A stretch of DNA of 55,618 nucleotides from Synechococcus sp. AG-679-C18 (GCA_003210755.1 QCUL01000016.1:1-55618), one strand, 5' to 3'; shown: positions 8,176 to 17,260, counted from the stretch's first letter. Notes: a model not told the origin generated them from the letters alone. Translations and numbers: made by a program.

Positions 8176-8376
8176 TTAATGCGCTACTTGACTTTCTCTT
8201 GAGAGTTGCTTTTCCTGTAGCAACTCAGACTCTAATTGTTGAATTAATTTTGTAACCAGGGCTTGAAACTCTGGCTGACAACCTCTGAATGCAGCTTTAT
8301 GGCGTATGGGCTCGTTGCGAGTTCTTAGATCGGTGAGCATCAGCTGTAAGGCATCAATTTTAGCTGTGTTATCCAT
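8176..8376 (-). CDS. Small hypothetical protein
   Basis: 66 residues, charged and helical, without membrane segments or signal peptide. The sequence is balanced (DALQLMLTDLRTRNEP, then LVTKLIQQLESELLQEK), which suggests a short coiled coil and a real protein rather than a chance frame. No family recognised. Convergent with the PPC-glutaredoxin gene. Confidence 0.6.
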   Translation of the reverse strand: MDNTAKIDALQLMLTDLRTRNEPIRHKAAFRGCQPEFQALVTKLIQQLESELLQEKQLSRESQVAH

Positions 8377-8846
8377 ACCGGTGCATCATCCAAGAGTCGA
8401 GGCTATTACACCTCTCAAGAGTTGACAGAAATTATACGTGGCATGGTGAACCCCAGCAGACCTGCAAACAGTGGGTTCACCAACCATCAACTGAAGATCA
8501 ACAAGAAAGGACAGATCGATGGAAGTAAAAAGCCACACAGCGCGTAGATAAGAAACCAATAATAAATGAAACATCCAATAGAACAAAAGGCTTTCAAAAA
8601 GAGAAATCTTCAAAAAATCTAGAAAGTCAAAAGAGTTCCTTTTAAAAATAAAAATATAAATAAGAATCTAAATAGACCAATACAAAGTGACTTAGTAATA
8701 AACCCATAAAATGTTGAACTTATGACAAGATATGACTTCGATAATACCGCTACAGCAGTTTGCTTGTCTCAAAGTTCATGAAACCCTATACTCAATAAGT
8801 ACTGATTACATTCCTCAGCGCTAATAAGCTTTCGGAGCAAATCGTT
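8377..8846. other. Gene-free AT-rich stretch with one hairpin
   Basis: No convincing protein frame on either strand. The only structure I see is the inverted repeat at 8444-8482. The stretch upstream of the zinc-ribbon gene (about 8640-8840) probably holds its promoter but no clear consensus boxes. Confidence 0.5.
8444..8482. repeat. Inverted repeat, 10-bp arms
   Basis: TGGTGAACCC at 8444-8453 is the exact reverse complement of GGGTTCACCA at 8473-8482. The 19-base loop contains a smaller GCAG/CTGC pairing. No T-run follows on either strand, so it is not a standard terminator. It could be a structured RNA or a protein-binding palindrome. Confidence 0.5.
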
Positions 8847-9068
8847 ATGGCATTCAGCGGACGCTGCTCGCGCTGTGGATCCAACTCATTTCGCGCAGAC
8901 CGTTCCCTCGCTGGCCGATTAGTCTGTACGAAATGCGGCACACCAGCAGGCCAAGGCAATATCAATAGAACCTATCAAAGAAATACACGTAGTATTAATC
9001 GTCGCTGGAAATGGTGGTTGATTGGCCTTGGGGTTCTAATCCTTGTAGTAATACTTCAGTCGGCCTAA
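8847..9068 (+). CDS. Zinc-ribbon small membrane protein
   Basis: 73 residues. The N-terminus is a zinc ribbon with two CxxC knuckles (CSRCGS at 7-12 and CTKCGT at 27-32); a basic linker follows and then one transmembrane helix (about 54-71, WWLIGLGVLILVVILQ). The knuckles should sit on the cytoplasmic side by the positive-inside rule. No known family beyond the fold. It stands alone between gene-free stretches. Confidence 0.75.
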   Translation: MAFSGRCSRCGSNSFRADRSLAGRLVCTKCGTPAGQGNINRTYQRNTRSINRRWKWWLIGLGVLILVVILQSA

Positions 9069-9235
9069 AAACAAACATACAATGTGCCAAAAGACAGCCT
9101 TAGAAATATACATCATCGATGCCTTCCGCATCAGTAATTAGCGTAATTGTAATAAGCTCAAAACATAATATAGAGGATAAAAAGGAAATAAAAAATTTAG
9201 GCATTGTCTATCACTGAATTCAAGCCAAGAAGCAA

Positions 9236-9745
9236 TCACACGTCAAAATATCTCCAGGGGATTCCAAAAGTAGCTAAAGCGTGACCCTCTTCCCCTATTT
9301 CGGCGGGAAATACGGCTGCTATTGCTAACTCGTCATCTTCAAAACAGGTTCTAGATTTCACAACAAAGCTTGACAAATCATCAGCTCCCCACATCAATGT
9401 TCCGGCTTTCTTCTCATCTTGATATTCTTGAAACACGATAGCAAACTCATCACCATTTTGGCCATTCAACATCTCGTCAACAGCTGCCTCGGCGCCACGA
9501 TCAGGATAAATAGAGAAAAGTTCTCGAATTAAAGGGTGATCAATTTTTGTGGATACACGCAATATATTTCCCAAACTTCCAACGGAAGATTGTGTAAAAA
9601 GAGGTGGGTCATGACGAGCATCGATAACAGCCACAGGAAAGTTTAAATCCCAAACAAGTCTTGCCTTCACATCAGCTGCAATAACAGCTAAAGGTACAGA
9701 CATCTGCTCGACCAACGTCTTGACCTGATCTTCTGAAATACCCAT
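9236..9745 (-). CDS. Hypothetical soluble protein
   Basis: 169 residues, acidic, no signal peptide or membrane helix. It has the composition of a folded cytoplasmic domain (repeated beta-like stretches VPLAVIAADV, FPVAVIDARH, FAIVFQEYQ, LAIAAVFPAE). I do not recognise a family. It is isolated, with gene-free DNA on both sides. Confidence 0.7.
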   Translation of the reverse strand: MGISEDQVKTLVEQMSVPLAVIAADVKARLVWDLNFPVAVIDARHDPPLFTQSSVGSLGNILRVSTKIDHPLIRELFSIYPDRGAEAAVDEMLNGQNGDEFAIVFQEYQDEKKAGTLMWGADDLSSFVVKSRTCFEDDELAIAAVFPAEIGEEGHALATFGIPWRYFDV

Positions 9746-10057
9746 CTATACAAAATAACGGGTTGGTGGAGTGAATCGGCACGACAGATGTGACCATCTC
9801 TGACTCAGTTGACAAAAACGACGCCGGACTCAAGAAGAGATCGAAAGATTTGTCAAACTCAGCGCAACAACTAGGGAGATCAATCCTTTCAAAAGAATGA
9901 TCTAGAGCTGTAATCATATATATTAATACCAATTAAATTCAATGACCATCAGCTATTTATTTTACGAGTCGTTAGCAAAAAACAGGTTGGCCAAAATACA
10001 TACAAATAATATCACTAATTTGTGAAAACAAACAAAAATTTGATCGTAGAATAACTA
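9746..10057. other. Gene-free stretch
   Basis: AT-rich DNA between two minus-strand genes. I see no protein frame, strong hairpin or repeat. Confidence 0.45.
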
Positions 10058-10174
10058 TCAGACAAGTGCGTCTGCATACATCCACATAGCAGTAAGAACA
10101 CCCACAGCAATGGTGATCATTAACACACTCATACTGATCGTGTTAAAGCGAATCCTCCTTTGAATTTCAGCCAT
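10058..10174 (-). CDS. 38-residue single-helix membrane protein
   Basis: The frame is open further upstream to 10321, but the 5' extension is not protein-like. A good ribosome binding site (AAGGAG) sits just before two consecutive ATG codons; I use the second (10174), five bases from it. The product has a basic N-terminus (MAEIQRRIRF) followed by one transmembrane helix (about 15-32). Function unknown. Confidence 0.65.
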   Translation of the reverse strand: MAEIQRRIRFNTISMSVLMITIAVGVLTAMWMYADALV

Positions 10175-10678
10175 CATTTCTCCTTGTGTTCTCGCATGAC
10201 AATACGACAAAAAAAAAGATTGTGACAAGTTCGTATTATTCCTTCGTGAGATAGATAGATTAGTAGAGGATTTCAATTGCAAGAACCCAGTCGCAGCAGT
10301 CAATCTAACGATTTCATGCAATGAGGCATAAAGTGAAAAAATTAGCGCTTGAACAAGACCGACTGAACTGTTAGGCCATTGAGAAGAACAAAATTCAGAA
10401 CAGGTGTGTGAAAGCAGTAGCAGGATCTAACCATAAATAAAACGATCTGAACTGAAAACTTATTTAATTAGCAACCTTAAACATCATTCAAAGCCTTCCT
10501 GCTTAATAAAAATAGAAGCGTGAAGAGACAATCACTGAAAACATAATACGTTAAAACAAGTATTGTTCCTAACAGAACATCAGAACGATCTAAAAATGCC
10601 AATAGAGCAGAGCAGGCGTCCATCAACTAAGGTTGTAGCATCAACGTTTTAGAACTCTCTTTTCGCTAAGAGGTCGAA
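10175..10678. other. Gene-free stretch
   Basis: AT-rich DNA between divergent small genes. It should contain the promoters of both, but no clear consensus boxes, hairpins or further frames were found. Confidence 0.45.
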
Positions 10679-11044
10679 ATGCGTCACCACGAGATCAAGA
10701 AGCAACACCTAGCCATTATTTTTAGCATTCTTTTATACATACCGAACATTAGCCATGTCAATGCAGAAGTAAAGACAGATAAAGAAAGGGTTGAGATTAA
10801 AACATCGGCCAAATCAAAAAAGATTTACATTAAAAATATTCAAAAGATGGGAGATAATGAGTATTCCTATCAAGATTCAGATAATAATGTAATTCTTGTT
10901 AAGTGCGGGAAAGCTAAGAACAAAATAAGACGCTGGTACTTCAGCAATATTGGAAATGAAACCCGTGAAGAAGCAACGAATAAAATGCAATGGCACAGCG
11001 CAACAGGCAAATTCAAAATTGAAAGCGATTTTATTTGTAACTAA
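10679..11044 (+). CDS. Small secreted hypothetical protein
   Basis: 121 residues with a signal peptide (hydrophobic core about 10-25, ending VNA). The mature part is Lys-rich with two cysteines (VKCGKAK and the C-terminal ICN) that may pair. The gene is markedly AT-rich like the DNA around it. No family recognised. Confidence 0.65.
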   Translation: MRHHEIKKQHLAIIFSILLYIPNISHVNAEVKTDKERVEIKTSAKSKKIYIKNIQKMGDNEYSYQDSDNNVILVKCGKAKNKIRRWYFSNIGNETREEATNKMQWHSATGKFKIESDFICN

Positions 11045-11499
11045 TCAATGCAAGCACAATCAATAAAGAATAACAATATGCACAAGGACATTTAATTACT
11101 TTAGAAGCCTAATCAAAACAATAAACTTTTAACACTGGATATCCAATCAAAGTTTCTAATTCAAGTCATGGCGATTTATGAATATAAACATCAAAGTCAT
11201 GATTCCCCCACTAGATGAGCGAGAGGCAAGTTATTGAGAAAGCATGAGGCTAAATAAAAGCATGATTACCAAGCAAAACTATAAATACAATCAGATAAAT
11301 CGAATTATTGAAAGCAGTATGCAAGCACACTAGGAATTAATATCTAAAACCAGATGTTTATACAAGCGTCAGGACAAAACATCAGCATTGCTCATATCAA
11401 TAGCTTTTCAAGCGAACCCGAACAAGAGCTTTATCTTTGTTTTGCAAAGTCTTTGCTGAAATCAATCAGACTCATAGGTAAACCTCGAATCACTAAGCC
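11045..11499. other. Gene-free stretch
   Basis: Very AT-rich. An open frame near the end (from 11354) runs into the next gene in another frame and is not protein-like. No hairpin or repeat stands out. Confidence 0.45.
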
Positions 11500-11985
11500 A
11501 TGTTTCGAACTGTGCGCTTTGCACTTTTCGCCTTTGCAGTGATGGCCTGTTTAATCATTAGGCCATCACCAACATTTGCTTGCGTTGAAGGACTGGCCTG
11601 GGGAATGCCTGAAGCAGAGATCAATACCCACCTCAATGGAAACATTCAATATGAAAACAACAATCATCAACGCCTCATCGCTCGTCATGTTCATCTCGAC
11701 CAACTCCCTGTTACTCAGTTGACCTTGGAAATGGATCAGCAAGGGGGGCTCGAGTCGCTTGCTTACGAATTCAGCATGGATGATATGACAGAAGTCCTAG
11801 CGGGGCTAAGCGCCAGACATGGAAAGCCTATTGCCACTTCTATTCAAGAAAAAATGTATGACGATCAGCTTTGGGTTTGGAATACAGGGGAAGATCTAAT
11901 CACTGCGATTAAACGGACAAGTGGTCAAGCACAAAAATTTCTAATTTCTTACCGTCCTAGCAGACTGAGACCAGAGACACTTTAA
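11500..11985 (+). CDS. Secreted hypothetical protein
   Basis: 161 residues. Signal peptide to about residue 27 (ends TFA), then CVEGLAWGMPEAEINTHL, a start often seen in small periplasmic proteins that sense or bind. The rest alternates short beta-strands and helices. The Cys immediately after the cleavage site could make it a lipoprotein, but the preceding residues do not fit a lipobox well. No family recognised. Confidence 0.75.
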   Translation: MFRTVRFALFAFAVMACLIIRPSPTFACVEGLAWGMPEAEINTHLNGNIQYENNNHQRLIARHVHLDQLPVTQLTLEMDQQGGLESLAYEFSMDDMTEVLAGLSARHGKPIATSIQEKMYDDQLWVWNTGEDLITAIKRTSGQAQKFLISYRPSRLRPETL

Positions 11986-12219
11986 CCTCGTCTCATTTGA
12001 TGAAACAATCAAGAACCGTCGGTAACGTTTACTTAGAAGGCTACTATTTGAAGGGTAAAAATGTAATCATTAATCGAACATACTTCAGCGGTGATAAATT
12101 TAAGTTTCAATATTCTTCGTCTAAGCGTGATTATATTTAGTCTTAATTGCTTATATAGTTTCATTTCGCCCAGGTAAACATCCTCTAATATTCCAATCAC
12201 ATTTTAATTCGTTTCAGCC

Positions 12220-12414
12220 ATGTCTGACCTTTTTGCCATCATTGAAACTCTGCGTTGGCCTGCAGCATCGGTCTTGGCAATATTTTTTCTGAGCAGGGCC
12301 ATAATCGTAGTGGCCAAAAGTGGGATTAAAGTTGAAATTTTTACTCGTCAACCCATTTTAGTTGGGACAGGGCGGGATCCACTCAAAGCTGAAGTGGGCA
12401 AAGTACGCATTTAG
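12220..12414 (+). CDS. Small membrane protein
   Basis: 64 residues with one hydrophobic helix (about 14-32, PAASVLAIFFLSRAIIVVA) and a short C-terminal tail. Balanced composition and an ATG start after an AT-rich leader support a real gene. Convergent with the 2TM protein gene. Function unknown. Confidence 0.55.
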   Translation: MSDLFAIIETLRWPAASVLAIFFLSRAIIVVAKSGIKVEIFTRQPILVGTGRDPLKAEVGKVRI

Positions 12415-12445
12415 AAGAACCCGCACCAATGAATTACATCCTCAA

Positions 12446-12709
12446 TTAATGGTTCTCCATTTCTTTGTTAATTTCCTCTTCAGTAAACGAATGACGGTGG
12501 GGATGGGTCAGCTTCCAACCTTGAATCACAAGGGCGATGCCCCAACCAAAAATTGGGTAGATCGGCCAGAAAAAACCAAATCCAGTAAGGGCCCAAACAC
12601 CAATCAAAATTGCATTGACACCGCAATAATTAGTGACTTGATGGCGATAAGCCCTCTTACGGCTAAGACGGCTGACAGCTAACCGTCGAGCCTCATCATT
12701 GTGATTCAT
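12446..12709 (-). CDS. 2TM domain-containing protein
   Basis: 87 residues matching the small 2TM domain family: an amphipathic basic N-terminus (ARRLAVSRLSRKRAYRHQ), two hydrophobic helices (about 30-46 and 49-64), and a short HPHRHSFTEEEINKE tail. Family knowledge: this domain occurs alone or at the N-terminus of histidine kinases; its role alone is unknown. Confidence 0.8.
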   Translation of the reverse strand: MNHNDEARRLAVSRLSRKRAYRHQVTNYCGVNAILIGVWALTGFGFFWPIYPIFGWGIALVIQGWKLTHPHRHSFTEEEINKEMENH

Positions 12710-13036
12710 GACTCACCTCAAAATCATGTCCTAGCAAGAAAATCAAAAATTAGAAACTAAAAAATAATCCTTTTACCTACTTAATGAATCTAGAAATTTC
12801 CCTAACGATCATGTTTATTGAATGCTGTAAGCAGAATTTCTATGGAAAAATACAAAGATATCCCTAGAGAGTAGATATTTAAGTACGATCACTCCGCCAT
12901 ACTCGGCGCGCAAAATATTCAAAATACTTTCTGAGTGGTTCAAGACGAGCTATAGCAAGTCTACGAGAGGTACATCAAAGTGGATTTGCCAGGTTGACCA
13001 TCAAGATCAATCAAAGTGCCCTAGGTGCCCACCGCC
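12710..13036. other. Gene-free stretch
   Basis: AT-rich upstream half and a less AT-rich downstream half. No hairpin or repeat recognised. Confidence 0.4.
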
Positions 13037-13135
13037 ATGAAACTGAGCGGTCATTCAACAAAACCCGATCTCAGTCGTGAACTTCTACACCTTCAGAAGT
13101 CAGTACCCGACCGACCAGAACCAAAGGCTCAGTGA
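13037..13135 (+). CDS. Possible 32-residue peptide
   Basis: ATG at 13037, a charged hydrophilic peptide (MKLSGHSTKPDLSRELLHL..), stop at 13135, just before the 3' end of the convergent gene. Support is only its balanced composition. It overlaps a longer open frame starting at 13077 that looks like a shadow. Confidence 0.3.
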   Translation: MKLSGHSTKPDLSRELLHLQKSVPDRPEPKAQ

Positions 13136-13143
13136 TCTGAAAC

Positions 13144-14532
13144 CTATTGACGAAACTGAAAAAAGTTGTCCAGTTGGCCCCCTGAAGGCAACCAACGAGC
13201 CAAGACCACTTGAGGCGCGAGGACCTCAAGATCAAGACTGCTTCCATCAATCAGTGCTGCTCGACTGCTCTCCCCATCGCTATCGCGCATCACGGTGAGA
13301 AGACGATTCGTAGCCGGATCGAAATCAAGCCCTGCGCCAGACGCTAAGTACCAACCATTCATTCGTTTTCTCTTAAGCACCGTTCCAGAGCTATCAAGAA
13401 GTAGCAATTCATCTTGAATATCTGGAGAAGCAGCTCGAAGAACAATCCAAAGTTTCTCTCCACCGTTATCGCAAGCGGCTGCCATAACCCCTGCATCGCC
13501 CAACCAGACCTGACGTGGAGGTAGTCCAGGAATCACTAACTCAATCGAACGGCGGTAGTCGGGCCAATTCCTTAGCAATACAGCACGGCCAGAACCAGTG
13601 CAAAAGGCCTTCAGCTCGCGACTTCCAGGCAAACTCTGAGCAGAGCTGTCTTCTCCATTTGCGTTCATCGGCAAAAGATCAAGACCTTCATAGGAAGGGA
13701 CAACCATTCCGCTGCCGTCAGGTAAGAGGCGGATCGCACCTGATCCCTCCAGATTTAAATTTCGACGCGCGAATTCAGCACTACGAATCCAAGTACTGTC
13801 GCTTCCAGCTTCAATGCCTCCCACTTGAACAAGTAATTCTCCACGCTGATTACTGCTCAGATGTGCAAATAAAAGTGACCCAGAAGCCAATGATTCGATT
13901 TCACCTGGAAGAGGATCAGCCAAACCATCAACCTGCTGACTAATGGCACGTGGAGTGAGTTGTTGAAGCAATACTTCGAGTTGAGATGGCGCGTTATCGG
14001 TCACAAACGCAACCCCCTCTCCATTTCCAAGTGGCTCAAGCTGAAGAATGCGCTCCTGAAAAGACGACAAAGGCAGCCAATCGCCATTTTTTCGACGCAG
14101 CTGTAGCTGCTCCCCATCCTTCGTCACCACTACAGCTAAAAGATGTGGACGAGGGTCCCACCAAAGCGTTCGATCACGAATGGACAGTCCCCTTCGATCT
14201 TTACCAGCAAGGTTGAGCTTCTGTGGCGAAAGAATCACCGCCTCAGGATCCAAAAGCAATCGAAACCGATCCTGCTGACCAAACCACTGATGAAGCTGAT
14301 GTGGTGTGAGAAGACTGTTCTCAGCGACCGACTCACGATTCATCGGCCGGCTGAAACGAACATCCAGGGCCGCAGCACCAGATCGAATCGATTGAATAGA
14401 GACTGATCGCAACTGCGGCAACCGACGCAACAAAATCTGCTGCTGAACCAACGCGACAAGTCCTAGTCCTGCCAAGATGCCAATCAAGAGCTGTGACTTA
14501 CCAGGCAATGAGCTACCGAAGGGTGAGCTCAT
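13144..14532 (-). CDS. Membrane-anchored protein with Ig-like (Big_5) domain
   Basis: 462 residues: one N-terminal transmembrane helix (about 15-32), then an Ig-like segment (VRFSRPMNRESVAENSLLTP, about 55-75, typical of the SbsA/Big_5 type), and a long region of repeated beta-strand blocks (about 110-460) that resembles a beta-propeller. Probably periplasmic. Its ATG overlaps the TGA of the upstream TIGR03943-like gene by 4 bases (ATGA), so translation is likely coupled, and it is the last gene of the petJ-permease-TIGR03943 run. Function unknown; context suggests a periplasmic partner of the permease. Confidence 0.85.
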   Translation of the reverse strand: MSSPFGSSLPGKSQLLIGILAGLGLVALVQQQILLRRLPQLRSVSIQSIRSGAAALDVRFSRPMNRESVAENSLLTPHQLHQWFGQQDRFRLLLDPEAVILSPQKLNLAGKDRRGLSIRDRTLWWDPRPHLLAVVVTKDGEQLQLRRKNGDWLPLSSFQERILQLEPLGNGEGVAFVTDNAPSQLEVLLQQLTPRAISQQVDGLADPLPGEIESLASGSLLFAHLSSNQRGELLVQVGGIEAGSDSTWIRSAEFARRNLNLEGSGAIRLLPDGSGMVVPSYEGLDLLPMNANGEDSSAQSLPGSRELKAFCTGSGRAVLLRNWPDYRRSIELVIPGLPPRQVWLGDAGVMAAACDNGGEKLWIVLRAASPDIQDELLLLDSSGTVLKRKRMNGWYLASGAGLDFDPATNRLLTVMRDSDGESSRAALIDGSSLDLEVLAPQVVLARWLPSGGQLDNFFQFRQ

Positions 14533-15218
14533 GGTTCCAAAGGTCTCTCAGGTCTTGGAATCTCCGTAATCGTGCTCGGCTTCACCACATTGATGAGCTG
14601 TCCATTCCTGGTCTTTGCCGTCATCGTTCCATTAATTGCAAGCCATTGGTCGGGCTTCGGATCTGCATTTTCCGGCCATTCAATCGCCAGCCCAGCCGGG
14701 GTGGCGTCGGCTAGGCAACAGCGAACCGTGAGACGAGCGAGCTGAGGTTCTTCCCCAACTCTCTGAAGCACGAAACCACTAATCCGTACAGGATCTCCAG
14801 CGTGCAACTTTGGATCAGGTTGACTGCGCAGCAACCTTACCCATTCCGTCAGTGTGCGTTGCTCTGGCGGAAGGAAGAAACTCAGTCGAGGCGCTTCGGG
14901 CAAATTATCAGTCCGATTAGCAGCCAAATCACTGAAGGATGGTGAGGGTGGAAACAACAAAATCAGCAAGGCCACCCCAGCAGAAACAAGCCAACTCAGA
15001 GGAGCTGAAGGAGCTTTCAAACGATGAACAGAGCGCAGCTGTAAAGCACCGAACACCATCAAAACCACACCAGCAATGGCAACCACAGGATGGAAAACCG
15101 CATTGAGAAGCAAATCCAAGCGAGGAGAAAGGCTGCTCCAAACCAACAACCATCCCCAGAGCAGCAAAACCAGGGGAGGCAGATACGGCGTTTGTCGGAT
15201 ACGAGTCAGGGAAGTCAT
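14529..15218 (-). CDS. TIGR03943 family protein (YcgQ/DUF1980-like)
   Basis: 229 residues from the ATG at 15218; a TTG at 15236 is possible but would overlap the upstream gene. There are two or more N-terminal hydrophobic helices (about 10-55 and 70-90), then a C-terminal beta domain with DPVRISGFVLQ, LARLTVRCCLADATP and WPENADPKPDQWLAINGTM, the hallmark of this family. Members are almost always encoded next to a PF03773 permease, as here, and in Bacillus the pair is controlled by the zinc repressor Zur. The CC pair may bind metal. The stop of the permease lies 4 bases upstream. Confidence 0.87.
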   Translation of the reverse strand: MTSLTRIRQTPYLPPLVLLLWGWLLVWSSLSPRLDLLLNAVFHPVVAIAGVVLMVFGALQLRSVHRLKAPSAPLSWLVSAGVALLILLFPPSPSFSDLAANRTDNLPEAPRLSFFLPPEQRTLTEWVRLLRSQPDPKLHAGDPVRISGFVLQRVGEEPQLARLTVRCCLADATPAGLAIEWPENADPKPDQWLAINGTMTAKTRNGQLINVVKPSTITEIPRPERPLEP

Positions 15219-15222
15219 GGCA

Positions 15223-16182
15223 TCAGAGCTGCACAAGATTGACCCATTGACCGATCAGCAACACCAGTAAAGACGCTGAAAGAGCAGTGATCGCAATCGC
15301 TCGAGTTGATAGGAGCACAGTGAACAGCCCAGCCAACTTGAGATCCACGACCGGACCCAGAAGAAGAAAGGCCAGCAAGGCTCCAGGCGTGACCTGAGCG
15401 GCAAAACCGAGTGCAAGAAATGCATCCACGCTGGAACAGACCGACACAACAAGGGCCAAAACCATCAGAGCCAACACGGAGACAGTCGGGCTAGACCCGA
15501 GTGCCAACAGCCAGCTTCGCGGCAGCCAAGTTTGCACCGCAGCAGCTAAGGCACATCCAAAGACCAACAATGTGAGAAGGCTGAGGAATTCGCGTGTGCC
15601 GTGCTGAAGCAATTCTGCGGGTCGAAGCGAAGAATTCGCCGCTCTTGGTTCGGGCACTTTGGAGGAGACACCAACTAAACCACTCCGACGTTGCAGCAAC
15701 CCAACACTGGATAGGGGTTGATTCAGCCGTCGCTCTTCGAGCAAAGCGGAAGCTAACAATCTCGATTCAGGAAGGAGTCCAAGCAGAGTGCTGAGGGCGA
15801 TCGCAATCAGAAACGCTCCGATTGGGCGAGCCCAAAGCAACCAGGTCTGATCAGGAAAGGCTGCCCAGGTGCTCGCAAGAACAATCGGATTAAGGACTGG
15901 TGCCGCGAATAAAAAACCGAAGCCAGTCCCCAGGGGGGCACCACTCGCAAGCAGGCGCCTTGCCACTGGCACATTGCCGCATTCACAAGCTGGAAGGGCA
16001 AAACCAAGCAATGCTCCAACCACTGGGGCGAGAAGTGGATTGCGTGGAAGGCGCTTTACCCATGCTGACTGCGGAACAAACCACCTCGCGAAACCGGCAA
16101 TTGAAACTCCCAGAAGAAGAAATGGAAGCGCCTCGATTAAAAGGCCTTGAAAAATGGCCCAACTTGTAGCAAAACGAGTCAT
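15223..16182 (-). CDS. PF03773 (ArsP_1/YraQ-like) permease
   Basis: 319 residues from the ATG at 16182 (a TTG at 16197 abuts the petJ stop). About eight membrane helices in two halves with a loop at about 160-205. The first half carries the family signature PACECGNVPVARRLL...APVLNPIVLAST, with a CxC pair that could bind a metal; the second has SVCSSVDAFLALGF and LLGPVVDLK. Family members export or import metal(loid)s (organoarsenicals for ArsP, probably zinc for YcgR). With a TIGR03943 partner, a divalent metal is the likelier substrate (inference). Confidence 0.88.
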   Translation of the reverse strand: MTRFATSWAIFQGLLIEALPFLLLGVSIAGFARWFVPQSAWVKRLPRNPLLAPVVGALLGFALPACECGNVPVARRLLASGAPLGTGFGFLFAAPVLNPIVLASTWAAFPDQTWLLWARPIGAFLIAIALSTLLGLLPESRLLASALLEERRLNQPLSSVGLLQRRSGLVGVSSKVPEPRAANSSLRPAELLQHGTREFLSLLTLLVFGCALAAAVQTWLPRSWLLALGSSPTVSVLALMVLALVVSVCSSVDAFLALGFAAQVTPGALLAFLLLGPVVDLKLAGLFTVLLSTRAIAITALSASLLVLLIGQWVNLVQL

Positions 16183-16197
16183 CAAACCCTGAAGCAA

Positions 16198-16539
16198 TCA
16201 GCTCCATCCATGACTGGCTTGATCTTCAACATAGGCCGCCACATCATTAATTTCATTTTCACTAAGCACATCTAGGAACGCGGGCATTGCACTTCGCCCA
16301 TAGGTCACTTGAGCCACGATCGCTGTGTCATGACCAGTCAGATAATTAGGGAGAAAAGCCTCAAGGTCAGCCTGTCGAAGCGTGCGCTCGCCCTTCACAA
16401 CATTGCCGCCACCTGCATGGCAAGCAACACAGTTGGTGTTAAAAATCTGGCCTCCCCTAACCGTGTCAAATGCGAATGCGCTACGTGGCACGGCGAAGAA
16501 CAAGAGCAAGGCCAACGCAGAAGGTATAAAAAAACGCAT
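16198..16539 (-). CDS. petJ: Cytochrome c6
   Basis: Soluble lumenal haem protein that carries electrons from cytochrome b6f to photosystem I, the copper-free substitute for plastocyanin. 113 residues from ATG 16539: signal peptide (to about AFA), GGQIFNTNCVACHAGGGNV with the CxxCH haem site, and the axial methionine in GRSAMPAF, ending DVAAYVEDQASHGW, the usual c6 C-terminus. A TTG at 16554 is better placed relative to a GGAGG but gives an odd N-terminus. It is immediately followed by the permease gene, an unusual neighbour for petJ. Confidence 0.88.
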   Translation of the reverse strand: MRFFIPSALALLLFFAVPRSAFAFDTVRGGQIFNTNCVACHAGGGNVVKGERTLRQADLEAFLPNYLTGHDTAIVAQVTYGRSAMPAFLDVLSENEINDVAAYVEDQASHGWS

Positions 16540-16572
16540 GTTGCCGTATCTCAATTGCCTCCATTCTCAGGA

Positions 16573-16607
16573 GATCTGAAGCAGCGGTGGTGCCGTTGCT
16601 GCAGATC
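16573..16607. repeat. Strong stem-loop between hupE and petJ
   Basis: GATCTG (16573-16578) and CAGATC (16602-16607) pair, and inside them GCAGCGG pairs with CCGTTGCTGC with two mismatches, leaving a 5-base loop. It sits in the gap between two same-strand genes. No U-tract follows in the direction of transcription, so it may be an RNA processing or stabilising element rather than a terminator. Confidence 0.55.
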
Positions 16608-16630
16608 GTTATGGAATGAATCTGACAGTG

Positions 16631-17260
16631 TTAAGCCACCAGTGCAGCCCAAGCGAAAGCTCCGCCAATACCAATCCAAATCCCTGCAGCAACACGCTTG
16701 CCCTGATCGCCAAGAGCATTCAACAATCGCTTCGAGCCCAGGCTGACAGCAAGAAGCAAGGCACCTTGGGCAATCAACAGACCCAAGAAGTAAGTGAGGA
16801 GAGGCGTGGATTCAGCTCCAATAATCGCCCCACCTAGCAGATACCCATGCAATCCAATGACCGGCAGCAAGAGTCCTGCAGGAATGAGATTGAGAGCGAT
16901 CAAACCCTCAACCACCAAGCTCAGTGAGACGAGCGCCTCACCAGCAGGCTCAAGACTGGAGGGGAGGGGAAAGAATTGCATTAAGACCGCTCCTCCAAGG
17001 GCGAATGCCAAAAGGGGAAGAACCCAAGCCACTGGGCGCCTAAGTCCAATGAATGAAATTGCCAGCAGAAAGAGGAGATGGTCAGGGCCGAGCAGGGGGT
17101 GGCCAATTCCACTGAGCAATCCCTGCACCGCATTTATTTCACCTCCTTCAGGCATCGCGAAGGGATGGTGGGCAGCAGCGGGGCCAGCAGACGTGAGTAA
17201 CAACCCAGCTACAGCAAAAAATCCGAGACCCATAAAGAGACTGGTGATTCGTTTGGACAT
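16631..17260 (-). CDS. hupE: HupE/UreJ family metal transporter, probably cobalt
   Basis: 209 residues from the ATG at 17260; GAGGA lies about ten bases upstream. Signal-like N-terminus to about residue 30, then a His-rich mature start (AAHHPFAMPEGG), six or so membrane helices, and the family motif GHPLLGPDHLLFLLAI plus IGLHGYLLGGAI. HupE/UreJ proteins move nickel or cobalt. A cobalamin riboswitch directly upstream makes cobalt the likely substrate, as known for B12-regulated hupE in other cyanobacteria. Downstream petJ is on the same strand about 90 bases away. Confidence 0.9.
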   Translation of the reverse strand: MSKRITSLFMGLGFFAVAGLLLTSAGPAAAHHPFAMPEGGEINAVQGLLSGIGHPLLGPDHLLFLLAISFIGLRRPVAWVLPLLAFALGGAVLMQFFPLPSSLEPAGEALVSLSLVVEGLIALNLIPAGLLLPVIGLHGYLLGGAIIGAESTPLLTYFLGLLIAQGALLLAVSLGSKRLLNALGDQGKRVAAGIWIGIGGAFAWAALVA

